Positions 48,304 to 62,399 of a DNA stretch of 64,000 bases are shown one piece after another. The notes under the pieces were generated by a model, which was not told the origin of the DNA, ran no database searches, and was given only the letters and a program-made list of their open reading frames with translations. This DNA is from Aplectana chamaeleonis (taxonomy: Eukaryota; Nematoda; Chromadorea; Rhabditida; Cosmocercidae). Made by a program: the position numbers and the translations under genes. Location: the NCBI GenBank assembly GCA_029168955.1, contig JAPDOI010000040.1, positions 1,352,501 to 1,416,500 of the forward strand, written 5' to 3'. Each line of letters opens with the position of its first letter. Positions within the stretch are counted from its first letter, which is position 1.

Positions 48304-50496
48304 CATCCAGGGTCTCAAATGATTTAAACCACTCCGAATTGCAGCCAACACTAAAATCAGCCTCCACCCGGGGATTACCTCCCTTGCCTGACGGTGCAGC
48401 CGAAGGCTGCACCGTCCATCCAGGGTCTCAAATGATTTAAACCACCCGAATTGCAGCCAACACTAAAATCAGCCTCCACCCGGGATTACCTCCTTGCCTG
48501 ACGGTGCGGCGGAAGCCTGCACCTTCCATCCAGGGTCTCAAATGATTTAAACCACTCCGAATTGCAGCCAACACTAAAATCAGCCTCCACCCGGGGATTA
48601 CCTCCCTTGCCTGACGGTACAGCCGAAGCCTGCACCGTCCATCCAGGGTCTCAAATGATTTAAACCACCCGAATTGCAGCCAACACTAAAATCAGCCTCC
48701 ACCCGGGGATTACTCTCCTTGCCTGACGGTGCAGCCGAAGGCTGCACCGTCCATCCAGGGTCTCAAATGATTTAAACCACTCCGAATTGCAGCCAACACT
48801 AAAATCAGCCTCCACCCGGGGATTACCTCCTTGCCTGACGGTGCAGCCGAAGGCTGCACCGTCCATCCAGGGTCTCAAATGATTTAAACCACCTGAATTG
48901 CAGCCAACACTAAAATCAGCCTCCACCCGGGGATTACCTCCCTTGCCTGACGGTGCAGCCGAAGGCTGCACCGTCCATCCAGGGTCTCAAATGATTTAAA
49001 CCACTCCGAATTGCAGCCAACACTAAAATCAGCCTCCACCCGGGATTACCTCCTTGCCTGACGGTGCAGCCGAAGGCTGCACCGTCCATCCAGGGTCTCA
49101 AATGATTTAAACCACTCCGAATTGCAGCCAACACTAAAATCAGCCTCCACCTGGGATTACCTCCTTGCCTGACGGTGCAGCCGAAGGCTGCACCGTCCAT
49201 CCAGGGTCTCAAATGATTTAAACCACTCCGAATTGCAGCCAACACTAAAATCAGCCTCCACCCGGGGATTACCTCCTTGCCTGACGGTGCAGCCGAAGGC
49301 TGCACCGTCCATCCAGGGTCTCAAATGATTTAAACCACTCCGAATTGCAGCCAACACTAAAATCAGCCTCCACCCGGGGATTACCTCCTTGCCTGACGGT
49401 GCAGCCGAAGGCTGCACCGTCCATCCAGGGTCTCAAATGATTTAAACCACTCCGAATTGCAGCCAACACTAAAATCAGCCTCCACCCGGGGATTACTCTC
49501 CTTGCCTGACGGTGCAGCCGAAGGCTGCACCGTCCATCCAGGGTCTCAAATGATTTAAACCACCTGAATTGCAGCCAACACTAAAATCAGCCTCCACCCG
49601 GGGATTACCTCCTTGCCTGACGGTGCAGCCGAAGGCTGCACTGTCCATCCAGGGTCTCAAATGATTTAAACCACTCCGAATTGCAGCCAACACTAAAATC
49701 AGCCTCCACCCGGGGATTACCTCCTTGCCTGACGGTGCAGCCGAAGGCTGCACCGTCCATCCAGGGTCTCAAATGATTTAAACCACTCCGAATTGCAGCC
49801 AACACTAAAATCAGCCTCCACCCGGGATTACCTCCTTGCCTGACGGTGCAGCCGAAGGCTGCACCGTCCATCCAGGGTCTCAAATGATTTAAACCACTCC
49901 GAATTGCAGCCAACACTAAAATCAGCCTCCACCTGGGATTACCTCCCTTGCCTGACGGTGCAGCCGAAGGCTGCACCGTCCATCCAGGGTCTCAAATGAT
50001 TTAAACCACCTGAATTGCAGCCAACACTAAAATCAGCCTCCACCCGGGATTACCTCCCTTGCCTGACGGTGCAGCCGAAGGCTGCACTGTCCATCCAGGG
50101 TCTCAAATGATTTAAACCACTCCGAATTGCAGCCAACACTAAAATCAGCCTCCACCCGGGGATTACCTCCTTGCCTGACGGTGCAGCCGAAGGCTGCACC
50201 GTCCATCCAGGGTCTCAAATGATTTAAACCACTCCGAATTGCAGCCAACACTAAAATCAGCCTCCACCCGGGATTACCTCCTTGCCTGACGGTGCAGCCG
50301 AAGGCTGCACCGTCCATCCAGGGTCTCAAATGATTTAAACCACTCCGAATTGCAGCCAACACTAAAATCAGCCTCCACCCGGGATTACCTCCTTGCCTGA
50401 CGGTGCAGCCGAAGGCTGCACCGTCCATCCAGGGTCTCAAATGATTTAAACCACTCTGAATTGCAGCCAACACTAAAATCAGCCTCCACCCGGGGA

Positions 50497-50990
50497 TTAC
50501 CTCCCTTGCCTGACGGTGCAGCCGAAGGCTGCACCGTCCATCCAGGGTCTCAAATGATTTAAACCACTCCGAATGGCAGCCAACACTAAAATCAGCCTCC
50601 ACCCGGGGATTACCTCCCTTGCCTGACGGTGCAGCCGAAGGCTGCACCGTCCACCCAGGGTCTCAAATGATTTAAACCACTCCGAATTGCAGCCAACACT
50701 AGAATCAGCCTCCACCCGGGGATTACCTCCCTTGCCTGACGGTGCAGCCGAAGGCTGCACCGTCCATCCAGGGTCTCAAATGATTTAAACCACTCCGAAT
50801 TGCAGCCAACACTAAAATCAGCCTCCATCCGGGGATTACCTCCCTTGCCTGACGGTGCAGCCGAAGGCTGCACCGTCCACCCAGGGTCTCAAATGATTTA
50901 AACCACTCCGAATTGCAGCCAACACTAGAATCAGCCTCCACCCGGGGATTACCTCCCTTGCCTGACGGTGCAGCCGAAGGCTGCACCGTC
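50497..50990 (+). repeat. 226-bp two-unit higher-order repeat in satellite C
   Basis: Markers CCGTCCACCCAGGG (50647 and 50873) and CACTAGAATCAG (about 50697 and 50923) recur exactly 226 bp apart, twice the 113-bp unit, showing local duplication of unit pairs. Confidence 0.65.
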
Positions 50991-53900
50991 CATCCAGGGT
51001 CTCAAATGATTTAAACCACTCCGAATTGCAGCCAACACTAAAATCAGCCTCCACCCGGGGATTACCTCCCTTGCCTGACGGTGCAGCCGAAGGCTGCACC
51101 GTCCATCCAGGGTCTCAAATGATTTAAACCACTCCGAAGTGCAGCCAACACTAAAATCAGCCTCCACCCGGGGTTTACCTCCCTTGCCTGACGGCGCAGC
51201 CGAAGGCTGCACCGTCCATCCAGGGTCTCAAATGATTTAAACCACTCCGAATTGCAGCCAACACTAAAATCAGTCTCCACCCGGGGATTACCTCCCTTGC
51301 CTGACGGTGCAGCCAAAGGCTGCACCGTCCATCCAGGGTCTCAAATGATTTAAACCACTCCGAATTGCAGCCAACACTAAAATCAGCCTCCATCCGGGGA
51401 TTACCTCCCTTGCCTGACGGTGCAGCCGAAGGCTGCACCGTCCATCCAGGGTCTCAAATGATTTAAACCACTCCGAATTGCAGCCAACACTAAAATCAGC
51501 CTCCACCCGGGATTACCTCCCTTGCCTGACGGTGCAGCCGAAGGCTGCACCGTCCATCCAGGGTCTCAAATGATTTAAACCACCTGAATTGCAGCCAACA
51601 CTAAAATCAGCCTCCACCCGGGATTACCTCCTTGCCTGACGGTGCAGCCGAAGGCTGCACCGTCCATCCAGGGTCTCAAATGATTTAAACCACTCCGAAT
51701 TGCAGCCAACACTAAAATCAGCCTCCACCTGGGATTACCTCCTTGCCTGACGGTGCAGCCGAAGGCTGCCCCGTCCATCCAGGGTCTCAAATGATTTAAA
51801 CCACTCCGAATTGCAGCCAACACTGAAATCAGCCTCCACCCGGGGATTACCTCCCTTGCCTGACGGTGCAGCCGAAGGCTGCACCGTCCATCCAGGGTCT
51901 CAAATGATTTAAACCACCTGAATTGCAGCCAACACTAAAATCAGCCTCCACCCGGGATTACCTCCTTGCCTGACGGTGCAGCCGAAGGCTGCACCGTCCA
52001 TCCAGGGTCTCAAATGATTTAAACCACTCCGAATTGCAGCCAACACTAAAATCAGCCTCCACCCGGGGATTACCTCCTTGCCTGACGGTGCAGCCGAAGG
52101 CTGCACCGTCCATCCAGGGTCTCAAATGATTTAAACCACTCCGAATTGCAGCCAACACTAAAATCAGCCTCCACCCTGGGATTACCTCTTGCCTGACGGT
52201 GCAGCCGAAGGCTGCACCGTCCATCCAGGGTCTCAAATGATTTAAACCACCTGAATTGCAGCCAACACTAAAATCAGCCTCCACCCGGGGATTACCTCCC
52301 TTGCCTGACGGTGCAGCCGAAGGCTGCACCGTCCATCCAGGGTCTCAAATGATTTAAACCACCTGAATTGCAGCCAACACTAAAATCAGCCTCCACCCGG
52401 GATTACCTCCCTTGCCTGACGGTGCAGCCGAAGGCTGCACCGTCCATCCAGGGTCTCAAATGATTTAAACCACTCCGAATTGCAGCCAACACTAAAATCA
52501 GCCTCCACCCGGGGATTACCTCCCTTGCCTGACGGTGCAGCCGAAGGCTGCACCGTCCATCCAGGGTCTCAAATGATTTAAACCACTCCGAATTGCAGCC
52601 AACACTAAAATCAGCCTCCACCTGGGATTACCTCCTTGCCTGACGGTGCAGCCGAAGGCTGCACCGTCCATCCAGGGTCTCAAATGATTTAAACCACCTG
52701 AATTGCAGCCAACACTAAAATCAGCCTCCACCCTGGGATTACCTCCTTGCCTGACGGTGCAGCCGAAGGCTGCACCGTCCATCCAGGGTCTCAAATGATT
52801 TAAACCACTCCGAATTGCAGCCAACACTAAAATCAGCCTCCACCCTGGGATTACCTCCTTGCCTGACGGTGCAGCCGAAGGCTGCACCGTCCATCCAGGG
52901 TCTCAAATGATTTAAACCACTCCGAATTGCAGCCAACACTAAAATCAGCCTCCACCCGGGGATTACCTCCTTGCCTGACGGTGCAGCCGAAGGCTGCACC
53001 GTCCATCCAGGGTCTCAAATGATTTAAACCACTCCGAATTGCAGCCAACACTAAAATCAGCCTCCACCCGGGATTACCTCCTTGCCTGACGGTGCAGCCG
53101 AAGGCTGCACCGTCCATCCAGGGTCTCAAATGATTTAAACCACTCCGAATTGCAGCCAACACTAAAATCAGCCTCCACCCGGGATTACCTCCTTGCCTGA
53201 CGGTGCAGCCGAAGGCTGCACCGTCCATCCAGGGTCTCAAATGATTTAAACCACTCCGAATTGCAGCCAACACTAAAATCAGCCTCCACCCGGGGATTAC
53301 CTCCTTGCCTGACGGTGCAGCCGAAGGCTGCACCGTCCATCCAGGGTCTCAAATGATTTAAACCACCTGAATTGCAGCCAACACTAAAATCAGCCTCCAC
53401 CCGGGGATTACCTCCTTGCCTGACGGTGCAGCCGAAGGCTGCACCGTCCATCCAGGGTCTCAAATGATTTAAACCACTCCGAATTGCAGCCAACACTAAA
53501 ATCAGCCTCCACCCGGGGATTACCTCCTTGCCTGACGGTGCAGCCGAAGGCTGCACCGTCCATCCAGGGTCTCAAATGATTTAAACCACTCCGAATTGCA
53601 GCCAACACTAAAATCAGCCTCCACCCGGGGATTACCTCCTTGCCTGACGGTGCAGCCGAAGGCTGCACCGTCCATCCAGGGTCTCAAATGATTTAAACCA
53701 CTCCGAATTGCAGCCAACACTAAAATCAGCCTCCACCCGGGGATTACCTCCTTGCCTGACGGTGCAGCCGAAGGCTGCACCGTCCATCCAGGGTCTCAAA
53801 TGATTTAAACCACTCCGAATTGCAGCCAACACTAAAATCAGCCTCCACCCGGGATTACCTCCCTTGCCTGAGGGCGCAGGCGAAGGCTGCACCGTCCATC

Positions 53901-55867
53901 CAGGGTCTCAAATGATTTAAACCACTCCGAATTGCAGCCAACACTAAAATCAGCCTCCACCCGGGGATTACCTCCCTTGCCTGACGGTGCAGCCGAAGGC
54001 TGCACCGTCCATCCAGGGTCTCAAATGATTTAAACCACTCCGAATTGCAGCCAACACTAGAATCAGCCTCCATCCCGGGATTACCTCCCTTGCCTGCCGG
54101 GGCAGCCGAAGGCTGCACCGTCCATCCAGGGTCTCAAAATGATTTAAACCACTCCGAATTGCAGCCAACACTAAAATCAGCCTCCACCCGGGGATTACCT
54201 CCTTGCCTGACGGTGCAGCCGAAGGCTGCTCCGTCCATCCAGGGTCTCAAATGATTTAAACCACTCCGAATTGCAGCCAACACTAAAATCAGCCTCCACC
54301 CGGGGATTACCTCCCTTGCCTGACGGTGCAGCCGAAGGCTGCACCGTCCATCCAGGGTCTCAAATGATTTAAACCACTCCGAATTGCAGCCAACACTAAA
54401 ATCCGCCTCCACCCGGCGATCACCTCCTTGCCTGACGGTGCAGCCGAAGGCTGCACCGTCCATCCAGGGTCTCAAATGATTTAAACCACTCCGGATTGCA
54501 GCCAACACTAAAATCAGCCTCCACCCGGGGATTACCTCCCTTGCCTGACGGTGCAGCCGAAGGCTGCACCGTCCATCCAGGGTCTCAAATGATTTAAACC
54601 ACTCCGAATTGCAGCCAACACTAAAAGCAACCAGCGGGATTACCTCCCTTGCCTGACGGTGCAGCCGAAGGCTGCACCGTCCATCCAGGGTCTCAAATGA
54701 TTTAAACCACTCCGAATTGCAGCCAACACGAAAATCAGCCCCCACCCGGGGATTACCTCTCTTGCATGACGGTGCAGCCGAAGGCTGCCCCGTCCATCCA
54801 GGGTCTCAAATGATTTAAACCACTCCGAATTGCAGCCAACACTAAAATCAGCCTCCACCCGGGGATTACCTCCCTTGCCTGACGGTGCAGCCGAAGGCTG
54901 CACCGTCCATCCAGGGTCTCAAATGATTTAAACCACTCCGAATTGCAGCCAACACTAAAATCAGCCTCCACCCGGGGATTACCTCCTTGCCTGACGGTGC
55001 AGCCGAAGGCTGCACCGTCCATCCAGGGTCTCAAATGATTTAAACCACTCCGAATTGCAGCCAACACTAAAATCAGCCTCCACCCTGGGATTACCTCCTT
55101 GCCTGACGGTGCAGCCGAAGGCTGCACCGTCCATCCAGGGTCTCAAATGATTTAAACCACTCCGAATTGCAGCCAACACTAAAATCAGCCTCCACCCGGG
55201 ATTACCTCCCTTGCCTGAAGGTGCAGCCGAAGGCTGCACCGTCCATCCAGGGTCTCAAATGATTTAAACCACTCCGAATTGCAGCCAACACTAAAATCAG
55301 CCTCCACCCGGGGATTACCTCCTTTGCCTGACGGTGCAGCCGAAGGCTGCACCGTCCATCCAGGGTCTCAAATGATTTAAACCACTCCGAATTGCAGCCA
55401 ACACTAAAATCAGCCTCCACCCGGGGATTACCTCCTTTGCCTGACGGTGCAGCCGAAGGCTGCACCGTCCATCCAGGGTCTCAAATGATTTAAACCACTC
55501 CGAATTGCAGCCAACACTAAAATCAGCCTCCACCCGTGCAGACGAAGGCTGCACCGTCCATTCAGGGTCTCAAATGATTTAAACCACACCGAATTGCAGC
55601 CAACACTAAAATCAGCCTCCACCCGCGGATTACCTCCCTTGCCTGACGGTGCAGCCGAAGGCTGCCCCGTCCATCCAGGGTCTCAAATGATTTAAACCAC
55701 TCCGAATTGCAGCCAACACTAAAATCAGCCTCCACCCGGGGATTACCTCCCTTGCCTGACGGTGCAGCCGAAGGCTGCACCGTCCATCCAGGGTCTCAAA
55801 TGATTTAAACCACTCCGAATTGCAGCCAACACTACAATCAGCCTCCACCCGGGGATTACCTCCCTTG

Positions 55868-55884
55868 CCTGACGCACCGTCCAT
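55868..55884 (+). repeat. Satellite C unit with excised hairpin arm
   Basis: TTGCCTGAC is joined directly to GCACCGTCC. The missing bases are the rest of the left arm, the GAA loop and the start of the right arm, while the rest of the unit is intact. This is the expected product of replication slipping past a folded hairpin. Confidence 0.75.
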
Positions 55885-58800
55885 CCAGGGTCTCAAATGA
55901 TTTCAACCACTCCGAATTGCAGCCAACACTACAATCAGCCTCCACCCCGGGATTACCTCCCTTGCCTGACGGTGCAGCCGAAGGCTGCACCGTCCATCCA
56001 GGGTCTCAAATGATTTAAACCACTCCGAATTGCAGCCAACACTAAAATCAGCCTCCACCCGGGGATTACCTCCCTTGCCTGACGGTGCAGCCGAAGGCTG
56101 CACCGTCCATCCAGGGTCTCAAATGATTTAAACCACTCCGAATTGCAGCCAACACTAAAATCAACCTCCACCTGGGGATTACCTCCTTTGCCTGACGGTG
56201 CAGCCGAAGGCTGCACCGTCCATCCAGGGTCTCAAATGATTTAAACCACTCCGAATTGCAGCCAACACTAAAATCAGCCTCCACCCGGGGATTACCTCCC
56301 TTGCCTGACGGTGCAGCCGAAGGCTGCACCGTCCATCCAGGGTCTCAAATGATTTAAACCACTCCGAATTGCAGCCAACACTAAAATCAGCCTCCACCCG
56401 GGGATTACCTCCTTGCCTGACGGTGCAGCCGAAGGCTGCACCGTCCATCCAGGGTCTCAAATGATTTAAACCACCCGAATTGCAGCCAACACTAAAATCA
56501 GCCTCCACCCGGGGATTACCTCCCTTGCCTGACGGTGCAGCCGAAGGCTGCACCGTCCATCCAGGGTCTCAAATGATTTAAACCACTCCGAATTGCAGCC
56601 AACACTAAAATCAGCCTCCACCCGGGGATTACCTCCTTGCCTGACGGTGCAGCCGAAGGCTGCACCGTCCATCCAGGGTCTCAAATGATTTAAAACCACT
56701 CCGAATTGCAGCCAACACTAAAATCAGCCTCCACCCGGGATTACCTCCCTTGCCTGACGGTGCAGCCGAAGGCTGCACCGTCCATCCAGGGTCTCAAATG
56801 ATTTAAAACCACTCCGAATTGCAGCCAACACTAAAATCAGCCTCCACCCGGGGATTACCTCCTTGCCTGACGGTGCAGCCGAAGGCTGCACCGTCCATCC
56901 AGGGTCTCAAATGATTTAAACCACTCCGAATTGCAGCCAACACTAAAATCAGCCTCCACCCGGGGATTACCTCCTTGCCTGACGGTGCAGCCGAAGGCTG
57001 CACCGTCCATCCAGGGTCTCAAATGATTTAAACCACTCCGAATTGCAGCCAACACTAAAATCAGCCTCCACCCGGGATTACCTCCTTGCCTGACGGTGCA
57101 GCCGAAGGCTGCACCGTCCATCCAGGGTCTCAAATGATTTAAACCACTCCGAATTGCAGCCAACACTAAAATCAGCCTCCACCCGGGATTACCTCCTTGC
57201 CTGACGGTGCAGCCGAAGGCTGCACCGTCCATCCAGGGTCTCAAATGATTTAAACCACTCCGAATTGCAGCCAACACTAAAATCAGCCTCCACCCGGGGA
57301 TTACCTCCCTTGCCTGACGGTGCAGCCGAAGGCTGCACCGTCCATCCAGGGTCTCAAATGATTTAAACCACTCCGAATTGCAGCCAACACTAAAATCAGC
57401 CTCCACCCGGGGATTACCTCCTTGCCTGACGGTGCAGCCGAAGGCTGCACCGTCCATCCAGGGTCTCAAATGATTTAAACCACTCCGAATTGCAGCCAAC
57501 ACTAAAATCAGCCTCCACCCGGGGATTACCTCCTTGCCTGACGGTGCAGCCGAAGGCTGCACCGTCCATCCAGGGTCTCAAATGATTTAAACCACCTGAA
57601 TTGCAGCCAACACTAAAATCAGCCTCCACCCGGGGATTACCTCCTTGCCTGACGGTGCAGCCGAAGGCTGCACCGTCCATCCAGGGTCTCAAATGATTTA
57701 AACCACTCCGAATTGCAGCCAACACTAGAATCAGCCTCCACCCGGGATTACCTCCCTTGCCTGACGGTGCAGCCGAAGGCTGCACCGTCCATCCAGGGTC
57801 TCAAATGATTTAAACCACTCCGAATTGCAGCCAACACTAAAATCAGCCTCCACCCGGGGATTACCTCCCTTGCCTGACGGTGCAGCCGAAGGCTGCACCG
57901 TCCATCCAGGGTCTCAAATGATTTAAACCACTCCGAATTGCAGCCAACACTAAAATCAGCCTCCACCCGGGGATTACCTCCCTTGCCTGACGGTGCAGCC
58001 GAAGGCTGCACCGTCCATCCAGGGTCTCAAATGATTTAAACCACTCCGAATTGCAGCCAACACTAAAATCAGCCTCCACCCGGGATTACCTCCCTTGCCT
58101 GACGGTGCAGCCGAAGGCTGCACCGTCCATCCAGGGTCTCAAATGATTTAAAACCACTCCGAATTGCAGCCAACACTAAAATCAGCCTCCACCCTGGGAT
58201 TACCTCCTTGCCTGACGGTGCAGCCGAAGGCTGCACCGTCCATCCAGGGTCTCAAATGATTTAAACCACCTGAATTGCAGCCAACACTAAAATCAGCCTC
58301 CACCCGGGGATTACCTCCCTTGCCTGACGGTGCAGCCGAAGGCTGCACCGTCCATCCAGGGTCTCAAATGATTTAAACCACTCCGAATTGCAGCCAACAC
58401 TAAAATCAGCCTCCACCCGGGATTACCTCCTTGCCTGACGGTGCAGCCGAAGGCTGCACCGTCCATCCAGGGTCTCAAATGATTTAAACCACTCCGAATT
58501 GCAGCCAACACTAAAATCAGCCTCCACCCGGGATTACCTCCTTGCCTGACGGTGCAGCCGAAGGCTGCACCGTCCATCCAGGGTCTCAAATGATTTAAAC
58601 CACCTGAATTGCAGCCAACACTAAAATCAGCCTCCACCCGGGGATTACCTCCCTTGCCTGACGGTGCAGCCGAAGGCTGCACCGTCCATCCAGGGTCTCA
58701 AATGATTTAAACCACTCCGAATTGCAGCCAACACTAAAATCAGCCTCCACCCGGGGATTACCTCCTTGCCTGACGGTGCAGCCGAAGGCTGCACCGTCCA

Positions 58801-59444
58801 TCCAGGGTCTCAAATGATTTAAACCACCTGAATTGCAGCCAACACTAAAATCAGCCTCCACCCGGGATTACCTCCCTTGCCTGACGGTGCAGCCGAAGGC
58901 TGCACCGTCCATCCAGGGTCTCAAATGATTTAAACCACTCCGAATTGCAGCCAACACTAAAATCAGCCTCCACCCGGGGATTACCTCCTTGCCTGACGGT
59001 GCAGCCGAAGGCTGCACTCGTCCATCCAGGGTCTCAAATGATTTAAACCACTCCGAATTGCAGCCAACACTAAAATCAGCCTCCACCCTGGGATTACCTC
59101 CCTTGCCTGACGGTGCAGCCGAAGGCTGCACCGTCCATCCAGGGTCTCAAATGATTTAAAACCACTCCGAATCGCAGCCAACACTAAAATCAACCTCCAC
59201 CCGGGATTACCTCCCTTGCCTGACGGTGCAGCCGACGGCTGCACCGTCCATCCAGGGTCTCAAATGATTTAAACCACTCCGAATTGCAGCCAACACTAAA
59301 ATCAGCCTCCACCCGGGGATTACCTCCTTGCCTGACGGTGCAGCCGACGGCTGCACCGTCCATCCAGGGTCTCAAATGATTTAAACCACTCCGAATTGCA
59401 GCCAACACTAATTCAGCCTCCACCCGGGATTACCTCCCTTGCCT

Positions 59445-59478
59445 GACGGTGCAGCCGAAGGCCTTCGGCTGCACCGTC
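59445..59478 (+). repeat. 34-nt perfect palindrome replacing the satellite C hairpin
   Basis: The left part GACGGTGCAGCCGAAGG is followed directly by its exact reverse complement CCTTCGGCTGCACCGTC, giving 17-bp arms and no loop. Compared with the normal unit, GCCTTC has been inserted so that the loop and arm are copied back on themselves. Neighbouring units at 59221-59350 have GCCGACGGC loops and the unit near 59575 has a slipped right arm (GAAGGGTGCACC), so hairpin damage is concentrated around 59220-59590. Confidence 0.85.
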
Positions 59479-62399
59479 CATCCAGGGTCTCAAGTGATTT
59501 AAACCACTCCGAATTGCAGCCAACACTAAAATCAGCCTCCACCCGGGGATCACCTCCCTTGCCTGACGGTGCAGCCGAAGGGTGCACCGTCCATCCAGGG
59601 TCTCAAATGATTTAAACCACTCCGAATTGCAGCCAACACTAAAATCAGCCTCCACCTGGGATTACCTCCCTTGACTGACGGTGCAGCCGAAGGCTGCACC
59701 GTCCATCCAGAGTCTCAAATGATTTAAACCACTCCGAATTGCAGCCAACACTAAAATCAACCTCCACCCTGGGATTACCTCCCTTGCCTGACGGTGCAGC
59801 CGAAGGCTGCACCGTCCCTCCAGGGTCTCAAATGATTTAAACCACTCCGAATTGCAGCCAACACTAAAATCAGCCTCCACCCGGGGATTACCTCCCTTGC
59901 CTGACGGTGCAGCCGAAGGCTGCACCGTCCATCCAGGGTCTCAAATGATTTAAACCACTGCGAATTGCAGCCAACACTAAAATCAGCCTCCACCCGGGAT
60001 TACCTCCTTGCCTGACGGTGCAGCCGAAGGCTGCACCGTCCATCCAGGGTCTCAAATGATTTAAACCACTCCGAATTGCAGCCAACACTAAAATCAGCCT
60101 CCACCCGGGATTACCTCCTTGCCTGACGGTGCAGCCGAAGGCTGCACCGTCCATCCAGGGTCTCAAATGATTTAAACCACTCCGAATTGCAGCCAACACT
60201 AAAATCAGCCTCCACCTGGGATTACCTCCTTGCCTGACGGTGCAGCCGAAGGCTGCACCGTCCATCCAGGGTCTCAAATGATTTAAACCACCTGAATTGC
60301 AGCCAACACTAAAATCAGCCTCCACCCGGGGATTACCTCCTTGCCTGACGGTGCAGCCGAAGGCTGCACCGTCCATCCAGGGTCTCAAATGATTTAAACC
60401 ACTCTGAATTGCAGCCAACACTAAAATCAGCCTCCACCCGGGATTACCTCCTTGCCTGACGGTGCAGCCGAAGGCTGCACCGTCCATCCAGGGTCTCAAA
60501 TGATTTAAACCACTCCGAATTGCAGCCAACACTAAAATCAGCCTCCACCCGGGGATTACCTCCTTGCCTGACGGTGCAGCCGAAGGCTGCACCGTCCATC
60601 CAGGGTCTCAAATGATTTAAACCACTCCGAATTGCAGCCAACACTAAAATCAGCCTCCACCCGGGGATTACCTCCCTTGCCTGACGGTGCAGCCGAAGGC
60701 TGCACCGTCCATCCAGGGTCTCAAATGATTTAAACCACTCCGAATTGCAGCCAACACTAAAATCAGCCTCCACCCGGGAATTACCTCCCTTGCCTGACGG
60801 TGCAGCCGAAGGCTGCACCGTCCATCCAGGGTCTCAAATGATTTAAACCACTCCGAATTGCAGCCAACACTAAAATCAGCCTCCACCCGGGGATTACCTC
60901 CCTTGCCTGACGGTGCAGCCGAAGGCTGCACCGTCCATCCAGGGTCTCAAATGATTTAAACCACTCCGAATTGCAGCCAACACTAAAATCAGCCTCCACC
61001 CGGGGATTACCTCCCTTGCCTGACGGTGCAGCCGCAGGCTGCACCGTCCATCCAGGGTCTCAAATGATTTAAACCACCCGAATTGGAGCCAACACTAAAA
61101 TCAGCCTCCACCCGGGGATTACCTCCCTTGCCTGACGGTGCAGCCGAAGGCTGCACCGTCCATCTAGGGTCTCAAATGATTTAAACCACCTGAATTGCAG
61201 CCAACACTAAAATCAGCCTCCACCCGGGGATTACCTCCCTTGCTCTGACGGTGCAGCCGAAGGCTGCACCGTCCATCCAGGGTCTCAAATGATTTAAACC
61301 ACTCCGAATTGCAGCCAACACTAAAATCAGCCTCCACCTGGGATTACCTCCTTGCCTGACGGTGCAGCCGAAGGCTGCACCGTCCATCCAGGGTCTCAAA
61401 TGATTTAAAACCACTCCGAATTGCAGCCAACACTAAAATCAGCCTCCACCCGGGGATTACCTCCTTGCCTGACGGTGCAGCCGAAGGCTGCACCGTCCAT
61501 CCAGGGTCTCAAATGATCTAAACCACTCCGAATTGCAGCCAACACAATAATCAGCCTCCACCCGGGGATTACCTCCCTTGCCTGACGGTGCAGCCGAAGG
61601 CTGCACCGTCCATCCAGGGTCTCAAATGATTTAAACCACTCCGAATTGCAGCCAACACTAAAATCAGCCTCCACCCGGGATTACCTCTCTTGCCTGACGG
61701 TGCAGCCGAAGGCTGCACCGTCCATCCAGGGTCTCAAATGATTTAAACCACTCCGAATTGCAGCCAACACTAAAATCAGCCTCCACCCGGGATTACCTCT
61801 CTTGCCTGACGGTGCAGCCGAAGGCTGCACCGTCCATCCAGGGTCTCAAATGATTTAAACCACTCCGAATTGCAGCCAACACTAAAATCAGCCTCCACCC
61901 GGGGATTACCTCCTCTTGCCTGACGGTGCAGCCGAAGGCTGCCCCGTCCATCCAGGGTCTCAAATGATTTAAACCACTCCGAATTGCAGCCAACACTAAA
62001 ATCAGCCTCCACCTGGGATTACCTCTTGCCTGACGGTGCAGCCGAAGGCTGCACCGTCCATCCAGGGTCTCAAATGATTTAAACCACTCCGAATTGCAGC
62101 CAACACTAAAATCAGCCTCCACCCGGGATTACCTCCTTGCCTGACGGTGCAGCCGAAGGCTGCACCGTCCATCCAGGGTCTCAAATGATTTAAACCACTC
62201 CGAATTGCAGCCAACACTAAAATCAGCCTCCACCTGGGATTACCTCCTTGCCTGACGGTGCAGCCGAAGGCTGCACCGTCCATCCAGGGTCTCAAATGAT
62301 TTAAAACCACTCCGAATTGCAGCCAACACTAAAATCAGCCTCCACCCGGGGATTACCTCTCCTTGCCTGACGGTGCAGCCGAAGGCTGCACCGTCCATC

